A stretch of 64,000 nucleotides of DNA from a candidate division KSB1 bacterium (GTDB lineage: Bacteria; Zhuqueibacterota; Zhuqueibacteria; Zhuqueibacterales; Zhuqueibacteraceae). Location: the NCBI GenBank assembly GCA_034506175.1, contig JAPDQB010000003.1:1-64000 (forward strand), given 5' to 3'. Shown in pieces: positions 1 through 11,000 of this stretch. The position numbers were made by a program, and so were the translations under genes. How positions within the stretch are numbered: the first letter of the stretch is position 1; each line of letters begins with the position of its first letter. The notes beneath the pieces are model-generated. The model saw only the letters and a program-made list of their open reading frames with translations, made no database searches and was not told the DNA's origin.

Positions 1-46
1 TTTTTCCTGTTTGGTTCCGGCTTGTCCGGGTTGGGTTAAGGTGGTT

Positions 47-220
47 GTCATTCTGGAAGAATTTCCATGCCGCGCGCGGCACCCACGAATAATGAAAATG
101 TGTTTCGTAGTCGTGCCTTCAAGCACCGACCCTGAAGGTCTGTGCCTGAAGGCGCTACTACAAAAATTATTTTCATCCTGATGGGTGTCCAAATGAACAT
201 GGACATTCCTCCGGAATGAC
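47..220. repeat. MITE-like element with 23-bp imperfect terminal inverted repeats
   Basis: The outer ends, 47-69 and 198-220, are inverted repeats matching at 20 of 23 positions. An inner imperfect palindrome spans 107-161 and ends in GCGCTACTAC. The element contains no ORF of note and lies just upstream of the cusA gene. A shorter relative of the inner palindrome occurs at 60314-60354. I see no clear target-site duplication. It may be a non-autonomous mobile element or a dispersed palindromic repeat. The rest of 1-282 holds only the ribosome binding site of the next gene. Confidence 0.5.
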
Positions 221-282
221 AAGATTGTTGCTTAACTTAATGACACGGACTGCTCACTGGTTACTGGCAACAGGAGACAATT

Positions 283-3200
283 ATGCTACCCAAAATCATA
301 GATTGGTCCATCCGCAACAAATTCCTCGTCGTCCTGCTCACCGTCTTTGCGATCATTGGCGGCATTTATGCGATGCGCAACACGCCGGTGGATGCGATTC
401 CGGATTTGAGCGATGTGCAGGTGATCATCTACACCAAGTTCGAGGGCCAGTCGCCGCGCATTGTCGAAGATCAGGTGACGTATCCGTTGACGACGGCGAT
501 GGTTTCGGTGCCGCGCTCGACGGTGGTGCGCGGCTATTCGTTTTTCGGGTACTCGCTGGTTTATGTGATTTTCGAGGATGGCACCGATATTTACTGGGCG
601 CGCTCGCGCGTGCTCGAATATCTCAACTACGCGGCGAATCGGCTGCCCAAAGGCGTCGTGCCCGCGCTCGGCCCGGATGCCACCGGCGTCGGCTGGGTGT
701 TTCAATACGCGCTCACCTCGAAGCAGCGTGATCTCGCGGAATTGCGCTCGTTTCAAGATTGGTATTTGAAATACGAATTGAGCGCGGTGGAAGGCGTCTC
801 CGAAGTTGCCAGCATCGGCGGATTCGTCAAGCAATATCAAGTCACGGTCGACCCCAGTCGCCTGCTCGCCTACAACATTCCGCTCGACATGGTGATGATG
901 GCGATCCGCAAGAGCAACCACGACGTCGGCGGCGAAAGCATCGAGATGAGCGAAACCGAGTTCATGATTCGCGGCCTCGGTTATCTCAAATCCGTGGACG
1001 ACATCAAAAAGATTCCGCTGATGGTGGACAAGAGGAGCGGCACGCCGGTGTATTTGCGCGAGGTGGCGGACGTGCAAATCGGCCCGGAAATGCGGCGCGG
1101 CATCGGCGAGCTGAACGGCGAAGGCGAGGCGGTGGGCGGCATCGTCATCATGCGCTACGGCGAAAACGCGCTGAAAGTGATCGACGGCGTGAAGAAAAAG
1201 CTGGAAATTTTGAAGGCCGGCCTGCCGGAAGACGTGGAGATCGTAACCGTTTACGACCGCTCGGCGCTGATCCAGCGCGCGATTTCCAATTTGCGCCAAA
1301 AGCTGATCGAAGAAATTTCCGTCGTCGGCCTCGTGTGTTTGATCTTTCTGCTCCACCTGCGCAGCGGCTTCGTCGCGATTTTCACCCTGCCCACCGCGGT
1401 GTTGATCTCGTTTTTGATCATGTACTATCAAGGCATCAACGCCAATATCATGTCGCTCGGCGGCATTGCCATCGCCATCGGCGCGATGGTGGACGCAGCG
1501 ATCATCATGATCGAAAACGCGCACAAGCATCTCGAGCGCGATGCCGGCCAAAAAGAGCATTGGAACATTATTGCCGACGCTTCAAAGGAAGTCGGGCCTT
1601 CGCTGTTCTATTCTTTGATGGTGATGACCGTGTCGTTTTTGCCCGTCTTCGCTCTGCAGCAGCAGGAGGGGCGGCTCTTCAAGCCGCTGGCTTTCACCAA
1701 AACCTACTCGATGGCAGCCTCGGCGTTTCTCGCGATTACCATCGTGCCGATTTTGATGGGCTTCTTCATCCGCGGCCGTCTCCGACCGGAGGAAAAAAAT
1801 CCCATCAACCGTTTCTTGATCAATCTTTACGATCCGGTGCTGCACTTCGTGTTGCGCTGGAAAAAATCAGTACTTGTCGCCGCGTTGATCATCCTCGGCG
1901 TAACGGTTTATCCCTTCTCGAAAATCGGCAACGAATTCATGCCGCCACTTTACGAGGGCGACTTGCTCTACATGCCGACGACTTTGCCCGGCATCAGCGT
2001 CACCAAGGCGCGCGAACTGTTGCAGCAGACCGACAAGATCATCCGGCAGTTCCCGGAAGTGCATCACGTCTACGGCAAGATCGGCCGCGCCGAAACCGCC
2101 ACCGATCCGGCGGGGCTCGACATGATTGAAACAATGATCATGCTCAAACCGGAAAACGAGTGGCGGCCCGGCATGACGGTGGACAAACTCATCACCGAGA
2201 TGGACGCGGCGCTGAAAATTCCCGGCTTGTCGAACGTATGGACGATGCCGATCAAGAACCGCACCGACATGCTGTCGACCGGCATCAAAACGCCGGTGGG
2301 CGTCAAAATCTCCGGCCCGAGCTTGCAGACACTGGAAGCCATCGGCAAAGAAGTCGAAGCCGTGGTCAAGCAAGTGCCCCACACGCTCTCGGCGTTTGCG
2401 GAGCGCGCGGTCGGCGGCAATTACGTTGATTTTCATACCAACCGCGATGAAGCCGCGCGCTACGGCTTGACAGTTGATGATATTCACAACGTCATTCAAT
2501 CCGCCATGGGCGGGATGGCGGTGACGACAACAGTTGAGGGACTCGAGCGCTATCCGGTGAATTTGCGCTACAGCCGTGAGCTGCGAGACAATATCGAGGC
2601 GCTCAAGCGTGTGCTGGTGGCGACGCCCACCGGCCAGCAAATTCCGCTCGGCCAGCTCGCCACCATCAGCGTCAACAAAGGCCCGATGGTGATTCGCACC
2701 GAAGACACGCGGCCCAATGTTTGGGTGTATGTTGACATTCATGGCATCGATGTGGGCACGTATGTGAAAATGGCCCGGCGGGCGGTGGCGGAAAATGTCA
2801 AGCTGCCGCCGGGATATAACATCGTGTGGAGCGGGCAGTATGAATACCTGCAACGCGCCCAGCAACGGCTGATGATCGTCATCCCCATGACCGCCCTCAT
2901 CATTTTCGTCATCATTTATCTCAGCACGCGCTCGGTGACGAAAACGATGATCGTCTTGCTGGCGGTGCCGTTTTCACTGGTCGGCGCGATTTGGCTGCTG
3001 TATCTGCTCGATTACAATCTCAGCATCGCGGTGTGGGTGGGCATGATCGCGCTCGCCGGGCTGGATGCCGAGACCGGGGTGGTGATGCTGCTGTATCTCG
3101 ACATCGCTTTTGAAAACGCCAAAAAGAAAGGACTCTTGCGAACGCTGGCAGATTTGCGCGAGGCGATTTATGAAGGCGCGGTGCGCCGCATTCGCCCGAA

Positions 3201-3399
3201 AGTGATGACCGTGGGCACGACGTTCGTCGGCCTGCTGCCGATCATGTGGAGCGCCGGCACCGGTGCCGACGTGATGAAACGCATCGCTGCGCCGATGGTG
3301 GGAGGATTGTTTACTTCTTTGCTGTTGGAGTTGACGGTTTATCCGGTGATTTATTATCTTTGGAAGGGGAAGGGGATGCGAGAAGGGAGCGCGAGTTGA
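283..3399 (+). CDS. cusA: CusA/CzcA-family RND heavy-metal efflux pump, probably Cu(I)/Ag(I)
   Basis: This is a full-length (1038 aa) inner-membrane RND proton antiporter that would export metal ions through a CusCBA-type tripartite complex. TM1 is at about residues 13-30. TM4 carries the conserved acidic residue in GAMVDAAIIMIEN (D404). Methionines at 564 (YMPTTLPG), 614 (DMIETM) and 663 (DMLSTG) have the same 50 and 49 residue spacing as the Met573/623/672 Cu(I)/Ag(I) triad of E. coli CusA, which argues for monovalent copper/silver rather than Zn/Co/Cd. AGGAG at 272-276 supports the start. No membrane-fusion (cusB) or outer-membrane (cusC) gene is present here; they may lie beyond the left edge. 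The downstream genes look like a metal-handling set. Confidence 0.93.
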   Translation: MLPKIIDWSIRNKFLVVLLTVFAIIGGIYAMRNTPVDAIPDLSDVQVIIYTKFEGQSPRIVEDQVTYPLTTAMVSVPRSTVVRGYSFFGYSLVYVIFEDGTDIYWARSRVLEYLNYAANRLPKGVVPALGPDATGVGWVFQYALTSKQRDLAELRSFQDWYLKYELSAVEGVSEVASIGGFVKQYQVTVDPSRLLAYNIPLDMVMMAIRKSNHDVGGESIEMSETEFMIRGLGYLKSVDDIKKIPLMVDKRSGTPVYLREVADVQIGPEMRRGIGELNGEGEAVGGIVIMRYGENALKVIDGVKKKLEILKAGLPEDVEIVTVYDRSALIQRAISNLRQKLIEEISVVGLVCLIFLLHLRSGFVAIFTLPTAVLISFLIMYYQGINANIMSLGGIAIAIGAMVDAAIIMIENAHKHLERDAGQKEHWNIIADASKEVGPSLFYSLMVMTVSFLPVFALQQQEGRLFKPLAFTKTYSMAASAFLAITIVPILMGFFIRGRLRPEEKNPINRFLINLYDPVLHFVLRWKKSVLVAALIILGVTVYPFSKIGNEFMPPLYEGDLLYMPTTLPGISVTKARELLQQTDKIIRQFPEVHHVYGKIGRAETATDPAGLDMIETMIMLKPENEWRPGMTVDKLITEMDAALKIPGLSNVWTMPIKNRTDMLSTGIKTPVGVKISGPSLQTLEAIGKEVEAVVKQVPHTLSAFAERAVGGNYVDFHTNRDEAARYGLTVDDIHNVIQSAMGGMAVTTTVEGLERYPVNLRYSRELRDNIEALKRVLVATPTGQQIPLGQLATISVNKGPMVIRTEDTRPNVWVYVDIHGIDVGTYVKMARRAVAENVKLPPGYNIVWSGQYEYLQRAQQRLMIVIPMTALIIFVIIYLSTRSVTKTMIVLLAVPFSLVGAIWLLYLLDYNLSIAVWVGMIALAGLDAETGVVMLLYLDIAFENAKKKGLLRTLADLREAIYEGAVRRIRPKVMTVGTTFVGLLPIMWSAGTGADVMKRIAAPMVGGLFTSLLLELTVYPVIYYLWKGKGMREGSAS

Positions 3400-3479
3400 G
3401 AAACAAAAGTGGCACGAATATGCGCCATGTCATTCAGTTTGCTGCTAAAAGTTGATAGTCAAAAAGGGCTGCTATTAGA

Positions 3480-3905
3480 ATGACACACCTCCTCGACAAT
3501 TTCGGCCTTCCCGGCTTGATGGTATTCTGTTTTTTTGCGGCAACGGTTTTGCCGGTCAGCTCAGAAGCGGCGCTGGTTGCGGCGTTGGCGCTGAAAATGC
3601 CGGCCCTGCCGGCGCTGGCTTTCGCCACCATCGGCAACTGTTCCGGCATTGCTTTCAATTATTGGATGGGATCGCAGGTCGAAGAAAAATTGTTGCACCA
3701 ACATTTGCAAAAGCAGTCGTTGGCGCGAGCTTATGGAATGATGCAGCGGTGGGGACAATGGTCGCTACTGCTGTCGTGGCTGCCGGTGATCGGTGATCCA
3801 ATTACATATCTCGCCGGGGCCTTGCGATTGAATTTTTATTTGTTTATATTGGTTGCCTCAACCCTGCGTTTTTTGCGGTATCTCGCAGTCGCCGGTTTTT
3901 TCTAA
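3480..3905 (+). CDS. YqaA/DedA-type (SNARE-associated) small membrane protein
   Basis: A 141-residue membrane protein. It has a hydrophobic N-terminal segment (about 10-30), a re-entrant-type stretch around residues 35-55, and two C-terminal hydrophobic segments (about 95-118 and 120-138). The motif SWLPVIGDPITYLAGALR is characteristic of the YqaA branch of the DedA superfamily. DedA proteins are implicated in lipid flipping and membrane homeostasis, but the substrate of this small branch is not established. It follows cusA by 80 bp on the same strand and precedes an HMA lipoprotein, so it probably belongs to the same transcription unit. The ribosome binding site is weak. Confidence 0.75.
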   Translation: MTHLLDNFGLPGLMVFCFFAATVLPVSSEAALVAALALKMPALPALAFATIGNCSGIAFNYWMGSQVEEKLLHQHLQKQSLARAYGMMQRWGQWSLLLSWLPVIGDPITYLAGALRLNFYLFILVASTLRFLRYLAVAGFF

Positions 3906-3953
3906 AAATTTTTCACAATGGTATTTTAACCGAACATTAAAGGAGACCCTGCA

Positions 3954-4304
3954 ATGCAGAAGATCATGGTTCTCATCCTCACACTCAGTGTTTTGCTTGT
4001 CGCTTGCCAAAAATCCGAGCAGACCGCAACCGCCTCGCAGGCCGACATCAAAGTGCCGACGATTCAGTGCGAAATCTGCGCGAAAAACGTCAAAACGGCT
4101 TTGGAAGCGCTGCAAGGCGTGAAAACGGCCTCAGTCGATCTCACTACGAAGGTGGCGCAGGTCAGTTTCGATCCGGGCAATCTCACTCTGGCGGACTTGG
4201 AAAATGCCATTGCGAAAGCAGGTTATGACGCGAACGACACCAAACGCGACCCGCTGGCCTATGAAGATTTGGATGCTTGTTGCAAGCTTCCTGAGGATCG
4301 TTGA
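3954..4304 (+). CDS. Lipoprotein with heavy-metal-associated (HMA/MerP-like) domain
   Basis: A 116-residue protein. The N-terminus is a lipoprotein signal with lipobox LVAC (Cys18). A single HMA ferredoxin-like fold follows, with the metal-binding pair CEIC (Cys39, Cys42), and the tail contains a CC pair in DACCKLPEDR. The family binds soft metals such as Cu(I), Ag(I) or Hg(II) and passes them to transporters. Being membrane-anchored outside the cytoplasm and encoded two genes after CusA, it is plausibly a periplasmic metal scavenger feeding the pump. GGAG in AAAGGAGACC lies at a good distance before the ATG. The usual CxxC is CxxC with E-I between, which is atypical for MerP (GMTC). Confidence 0.85.
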   Translation: MQKIMVLILTLSVLLVACQKSEQTATASQADIKVPTIQCEICAKNVKTALEALQGVKTASVDLTTKVAQVSFDPGNLTLADLENAIAKAGYDANDTKRDPLAYEDLDACCKLPEDR

Positions 4305-4324
4305 GTGAGCAGGAGAAAAATTTT

Positions 4325-4504
4325 ATGCCCAAACTCAAATGCCCCAAATGCGGCCATGAACAGGAAGTGCCGCAACGTTGCGGCCAGCCGATGCGTCTCG
4401 AAAAAGTTGAGGGGAATGAAATGCTGGTTTGTTGGATGGGGCCGGAATGCGGCAAGCAAAACCTGCCGCTGCACTGCGGCGCGCCGATGGTGCTGCAAAC
4501 ATGA
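4325..4504 (+). CDS. Small zinc-ribbon protein with two CGxPM knuckles
   Basis: A 59-residue protein with CPKCGHE, RCGQPM, a Cys-x5-Cys pair (CWMGPEC) and HCGAPM. The pairing of CxxC with CGxPM resembles the desulforedoxin/desulfoferrodoxin N-terminal knuckle, seemingly present in duplicate. It probably binds Zn or Fe; a copper role is suggested only by the neighbours and the two conserved Met residues. I chose ATG 4325 because AGGAG (4311-4315) is well spaced from it; an in-frame TTG at 4301 would overlap the previous stop codon. Last gene of the metal cassette, followed by a strong hairpin. Confidence 0.7.
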   Translation: MPKLKCPKCGHEQEVPQRCGQPMRLEKVEGNEMLVCWMGPECGKQNLPLHCGAPMVLQT

Positions 4505-4515
4505 TTGGATAGAAC

Positions 4516-4546
4516 ACTGCCCGGTCACGTGAAGTGGCCGGGCAGT
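4516..4546. terminator. Hairpin between convergent operons
   Basis: A 13-bp stem (4516-4528 with 4534-4546, one G-U pair) closed by a 5-nt loop sits between the end of the metal cassette and the end of the oppositely oriented MglA operon. There is no strong T-run on either side, so it may be a Rho-independent terminator of modest strength or a processing hairpin serving both directions. Confidence 0.5.
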
Positions 4547-4574
4547 AGTGCAGACAAACCCTGTAGTGTCACTT

Positions 4575-5009
4575 TTAAAACGACTCGCCGATGACCAGCT
4601 TTTCCAACTCGTTGGTGCGTTGTTTATAGGCTTTTTGCGGGGGCACGACAACGGCGAGAATGACTTGCTGCCCAAACGCCTGAAAAAACCGAAACACGAT
4701 TTTGCGGTGATTTTCGCCTTCGATGATCACTTCGCGCAGGCGCGAGATGCCGCCCATCACCGAGGCCATGCGCCGCACGTCGTGAAACAGAATCGACAAT
4801 TCGGCGATGCGATCGCGATCCACCTGCTGGCCGTTCGCATTCGAGGCCTGAGCAATCGGCAAGCCCTCGTCGCTGAACAAATAAGCGGCTTCGTAAGTTC
4901 CGAGGCCGAGAATTTCGGCCATTTTATTTTCAATGGTCACCTGCGGCGATTTGACCGCCGGGCCGTCATGCGCGCCATTTCCTGCGGCCGCGCTATTTTC
5001 AAAATTCAT
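4575..5009 (-). CDS. Roadblock/LC7-domain protein, MglB-like (distal copy)
   Basis: A 144-residue protein with a roadblock/LC7 fold: YEAAYLFSDEGLPIAQ early, followed by a helix rich in small residues (RIAELSILFHDVRRMASVM) and strands near VIIEGENHRKIVFRFF. In the MglA/MglB system, roadblock proteins act as GTPase-activating partners or co-GEFs of the small GTPase that sets cell polarity. I chose ATG 5009 because GAGG precedes it by 6 nt; a TTG four codons upstream is possible. It follows mglA by 27 bp in the same operon. Confidence 0.8.
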   Translation of the reverse strand: MNFENSAAAGNGAHDGPAVKSPQVTIENKMAEILGLGTYEAAYLFSDEGLPIAQASNANGQQVDRDRIAELSILFHDVRRMASVMGGISRLREVIIEGENHRKIVFRFFQAFGQQVILAVVVPPQKAYKQRTNELEKLVIGESF

Positions 5010-5036
5010 AGCCTTCCTCAAATTGACAAAAGTATT

Positions 5037-5621
5037 TTAAATGACTTTTTGAACGTTTCCAACGACGCTTTGAATGGCAGCCTTGAGGGTTTCCAAAACG
5101 CCGACGCCACGGTAGGCAACAGCTTCGACGGCAGGGGTGGCATGAAAATTCAACTTGGCGTTTAATTCGCTCACCGGCAAAATTCTCGGCAAATCGCGCT
5201 TGTTATATTGCAGCACCCAGGGAAAATTGTCGAGCGATTGGCCGTTGGCGATGAGATTCTGTTCGAGATCCATGAGCGAATCGAGATTTTCCGTCAAGCG
5301 GTCGGCTTGCGAATCCGCGACGAAAACCACGCCATCGACCCCGCGCAAAATAATTCTGCGGCTGTGCGAATAATACACCTGGCCCGGAATCGTATAGAGG
5401 TTGAATTTGGGCTTCATGCCTTTGATGCGGCCGACTTCGAGCTGCAAAAAATCGAAATACAGCGTGCGCTCCTCGCGTGTTTTCAAGGTGATGAGATCGC
5501 CGCGCAATGAGGGATCGATCTTGCGATAAATATATTCAAGGTTGGTCGTCTTGCCGCTGAGGCCCGGCCCGTAATAGACGATTTTCAGATTGACTTCCTG
5601 CAAAGCCCAATTCACAAACAT
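5037..5621 (-). CDS. mglA: MglA-like small Ras-family GTPase
   Basis: A 194-residue GTPase. The P-loop GPGLSGKTT is at residues 18-26, the switch region TREERTLYFDF near 48-58, TIPGQ at 77-81 and NKRD at 140-143. The FVADSQADR segment and the MglA-type TREERTLYFDF switch identify it as MglA rather than a Rab-like or Era-like protein. MglA cycles between GTP and GDP under control of roadblock proteins and positions motility or pilus machinery at a pole. The genes on both sides (4575-5009 and 5693-6202) encode such proteins. Pilus assembly genes lie far away at 34-37 kb. Confidence 0.93.
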   Translation of the reverse strand: MFVNWALQEVNLKIVYYGPGLSGKTTNLEYIYRKIDPSLRGDLITLKTREERTLYFDFLQLEVGRIKGMKPKFNLYTIPGQVYYSHSRRIILRGVDGVVFVADSQADRLTENLDSLMDLEQNLIANGQSLDNFPWVLQYNKRDLPRILPVSELNAKLNFHATPAVEAVAYRGVGVLETLKAAIQSVVGNVQKVI

Positions 5622-5692
5622 AGAGGCAGCGTCCTGTTCGAGTTTTTCACCCCTCGCCAGCCGGTCTTTTCACGAGGATATCGCCTGCGGAT

Positions 5693-6202
5693 TTAAAGGC
5701 TGAATGATTTGTCGAGTTCTTTGCCCAGCAACAAACCGAACTCCGAATCGATAAAATCCGAAGCTTTTTCCTCGGCCTGGGCGGCTTTGTCGAGCACGCC
5801 TTTCAACTTCTCCACCGCTTTGTTGGCAAAGATACGCACCAGGCCGAGCGCCACGGCCTTGTCGAAAATAATCGCCAGCAAAAAATTGAAGCCGACATTG
5901 CACAGATAAAAATTGCGGCGTTCGCCTTCCTGAAAAATAAATTTGAACCCCTCTTTCTCGCCGATCACGCGCGCCATCTCGGCCGTGGCGGCAAAATTTC
6001 CCGCCGCCAGCGCCGACAACCCGGAGAGGTTGACGACGTGCTGCTTGCCGTGATGCGTGATTGGATTGCCGTTGGCGTCGCAAAACAGCGCAAAATCCGA
6101 ACGGGTGCTGGTGACCAGCTCCTGTAAAATTTCGTTGACTTTGTTGAACGTTTCAGTCGACAGCATGAACTGATCGGTCGACTTTTCGGCTAACTGAAGC
6201 AT
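5693..6202 (-). CDS. Roadblock/LC7-domain protein, MglB-like (proximal copy)
   Basis: A 169-residue protein with a roadblock core at about residues 20-120: VTSTRSDFALFCDANGNPI, then LSALAAGNFAATAEMARVIG and a strand region NFYLCNVGFNFLLAIIFD. A charged helical C-terminal tail (AEEKASDFIDSEF) is absent from the 144-residue copy. A second roadblock protein in the same operon suggests a heteromeric regulator of MglA, like the MglB/RomR-RomX arrangement in Myxococcus; that comparison is inference. It starts 15 bp after the phosphoesterase stop codon. Confidence 0.8.
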   Translation of the reverse strand: MLQLAEKSTDQFMLSTETFNKVNEILQELVTSTRSDFALFCDANGNPITHHGKQHVVNLSGLSALAAGNFAATAEMARVIGEKEGFKFIFQEGERRNFYLCNVGFNFLLAIIFDKAVALGLVRIFANKAVEKLKGVLDKAAQAEEKASDFIDSEFGLLLGKELDKSFSL

Positions 6203-6217
6203 AAAACCTCCTTATCA

Positions 6218-6949
6218 TCATTGTCCGGTCGCCAAACGATCCGCCAAAAATGCCGGCAAGACGCCGGTCGAGCGAATCTTGTTTTGTGTCTTGGTCACCT
6301 CGTACGGCACGCGTTTCAGCGTATAGCGCATCGGCGCGGTGTCCAAAATACCAAAGGCCGCGTTCGGATTGCGGTCGCGCGGCTGGCCGACGCTGCCAAT
6401 ATTGATCAAATACCGACAATCGTCCTTGATTGCGAGTGGATAATCATGCATGACCCGCATCCGTCCATCCAACGGCAGGGGAATCACCCATGGCGTGTGC
6501 GAATGGCCGATGAAACACATCTGCTCCGTGAAGGCGTCGAATCCTTGCGCCGCGTCGTTGAGATTGAGAATGTAATTCCAACGTCGCGGCTCGTCCGGTG
6601 AAGCATGCACAATCATGAAATTGCCGTAACTCTTGGTATATGGCAACGACAGCAAAAACTCCTTGGATTCTTCGGTAAGCTGTTCGGTTGTCCATTCGAT
6701 CGCCTGCCGCGCCATATAATTGAAGAGATCGAGATCGACGCGGCCCAGCGAGGCTTCGTCATGATTGCCGATCAGGCAAACGGCGGCATGCTGCTGAATG
6801 AGTTTGACGCATTCGTTGGGATTCGGCCCATAGCCAATGACATCGCCAAGACAAAGAATTTCATCAACCGATTCTTTTTGCAAGTCGGCGAGCACGGCTT
6901 CCAAAGCTTCGAGATTGCCGTGAATATCTGAGATTAAACCATACCGCAT
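6218..6949 (-). CDS. Metallophosphoesterase, YfcE/MJ0936-like
   Basis: A 243-residue calcineurin-like phosphoesterase. It begins with ISDIHGN, followed by CLGDVIGYGPNP, GNHDEA, HASP and GHSH; these motifs supply the dinuclear metal ligands. The family hydrolyses phosphodiesters, but the substrate is unknown. I chose ATG 6949, which places the metal-binding motif near the N-terminus as usual for the family; an ORF extension of 25 residues upstream lacks family resemblance. First gene of the minus-strand operon with two roadblock proteins and MglA, so a signalling role is possible. Confidence 0.85.
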   Translation of the reverse strand: MRYGLISDIHGNLEALEAVLADLQKESVDEILCLGDVIGYGPNPNECVKLIQQHAAVCLIGNHDEASLGRVDLDLFNYMARQAIEWTTEQLTEESKEFLLSLPYTKSYGNFMIVHASPDEPRRWNYILNLNDAAQGFDAFTEQMCFIGHSHTPWVIPLPLDGRMRVMHDYPLAIKDDCRYLINIGSVGQPRDRNPNAAFGILDTAPMRYTLKRVPYEVTKTQNKIRSTGVLPAFLADRLATGQ

Positions 6950-7219
6950 GGCTGATCGGAAGTCGTCAATTAACCCATCAAAAGATGAAAAATTCGTAAA
7001 AACCGGCCCGCACCGATTTTCCACACACAGAATTTAAGGTGTGTAAATATAATACTTCGCAGCAAAGGATGCAAGCTTATTCTTTGGCATTAAGCATTGC
7101 CCTTTTGCCGGCAAGCAAAATCTTGCGATCATGCAACAAGTTCGTAACGCAGACCTTTTGTCTGCAAACCAATGCAGCCAGGATGCCCAATGTCACCAAC
7201 TTTTTGGTCGGCGTTAGTT

Positions 7220-7744
7220 AACAAAACACGAGGACAAATTTACACCGATCGTTCTGCTCTGGGGTCTCATCTATCAACGGTTGAGCGAAGACCACACCCC
7301 GGATGAAGTCATCGCTCATGTCAAGAGCGTGGCGGCGGATCACTTGAGCCCGGATGCGCAACGCCCCATCTCGAAGCAGCTCAAATCCGAACGTGCAGCG
7401 GCCTGCTCACTTGCAATTTGATTCGGGCAACCATGGCCGCCGCCGTCGCCGAAACAAAGATTTCACCGTTAAAACTGAGTTTTACGAGTTGTTGGCGGCG
7501 GCTGCGTCCTGAACTCATTAAACGCCGCACGACAGATGGTCCGGAATATCTTGCAGAGGTTCTTCGGCGTCTTCTGGCGCGCTTACGAAAATGCAAACTG
7601 CCACATCGCAAAGTCCAGCGGTTCGAGCCGCGAGCGGTGAGAACACGTCCACGATCTTATCCCGTTCTCGCCGGCGATCGAAAAAAGGCCCGAAAAAAAT
7701 ATATGCAAGAACTCAAAGCCCAGGCGCCTGCCGTGAAAAGTTAG
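7220..7744 (+). pseudogene. IS4-family transposase relic (internally deleted)
   Basis: An N-terminal scrap reads FTPIVLLWGLIYQRL (from about 7236), like the VTLWAFLSQVL region of IS4 transposases. A C-terminal scrap reads LLTCNLIRATMAAAV (7400-7435), then ISPLKLSFTSC and a basic tail LPHRKVQRFEPRAVR ending at 7744. These match the AYNLIR...LSF...EPR pattern at the end of IS4 enzymes. The catalytic DDE core is missing and the two pieces are in different frames. The element is dead. The remaining sequence from 6950 to 7219 shows no gene. Confidence 0.55.
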
Positions 7745-7789
7745 TGACATTGGGTTGGAAGCCTGCGCTACGGCATTTTCGTGGTAGTA

Positions 7790-10348
<2,559 letters not shown>

Positions 10349-11000
10349 GAAAAGTTTGATTTCAATTTTTGTGTTATGAGAAAATTACGAACGAGAAGGG
10401 TAAAGTGCAAGTAAGATTAATTGAGAAATGATCTCTTCAAGCACTGGCGGAAAAAAGGCTTGCGCATTTAGTTCCATCATCTTACTGTAGTTTGGAAAAT
10501 TTTCCATAAGTACACGTTTTTCTTTAAACATCTAAACACAGGACCAGGCACTCAAGAGGTTTTTGCCGCCAAGAAAATGATCGAAGCAGTGCCCATCGGG
10601 ATGTTGATCACTGTGCTTGGTTGGTGGTTGTGGGTTGACTATCAAAATCCGCCAGATTCGCAAAGAGTGACGTGACCATCCTATTGAAGTAGACCAAGAT
10701 TTCTGGGCACAGGCCGACCAAGACTGCCGTCTTGAAGAAATGGAACAAAAAATCCGCCAGTTGCAAGCCGAACTCGCCGCGCTCAAACGTCCGGCGGCTC
10801 AGCTTTCCGTCTCATTCATTTGCGCTCTGCGCTCTTCACTTTTCTACTTTCCTGCCTCTTCGTCTCGCCAACCGGCTCTCCCGCCTCTGCAACCAGATAC
10901 GTCGGCACAATTGTGCCATGCTGGGTCGAATCTCAGCGCCAACTCCAATCGTGGTGCATCGAAGCAAGATACAAGTTTTCTCAAAAAACGCAAGATAGCG
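10349..11000. other. Intergenic region without a recognisable intact gene
   Basis: About 650 bp between priA and comF. The only coding-like trace is a plus-strand stretch around 10660-10800 that would read DQDFWAQADQDCRLEEMEQ and a short coiled-coil of the type IRQLQAELAALKR. It has a stop just upstream and no supporting ribosome binding site. It could be the tail of a decayed gene. Nothing else stands out. Confidence 0.4.

Noticed and set aside
286..1560. 424-residue minus-strand ORF opposite cusA
   Set aside because: Composition dominated by His, Arg, Asp and Ala with no motif; the plus strand is unambiguously CusA.
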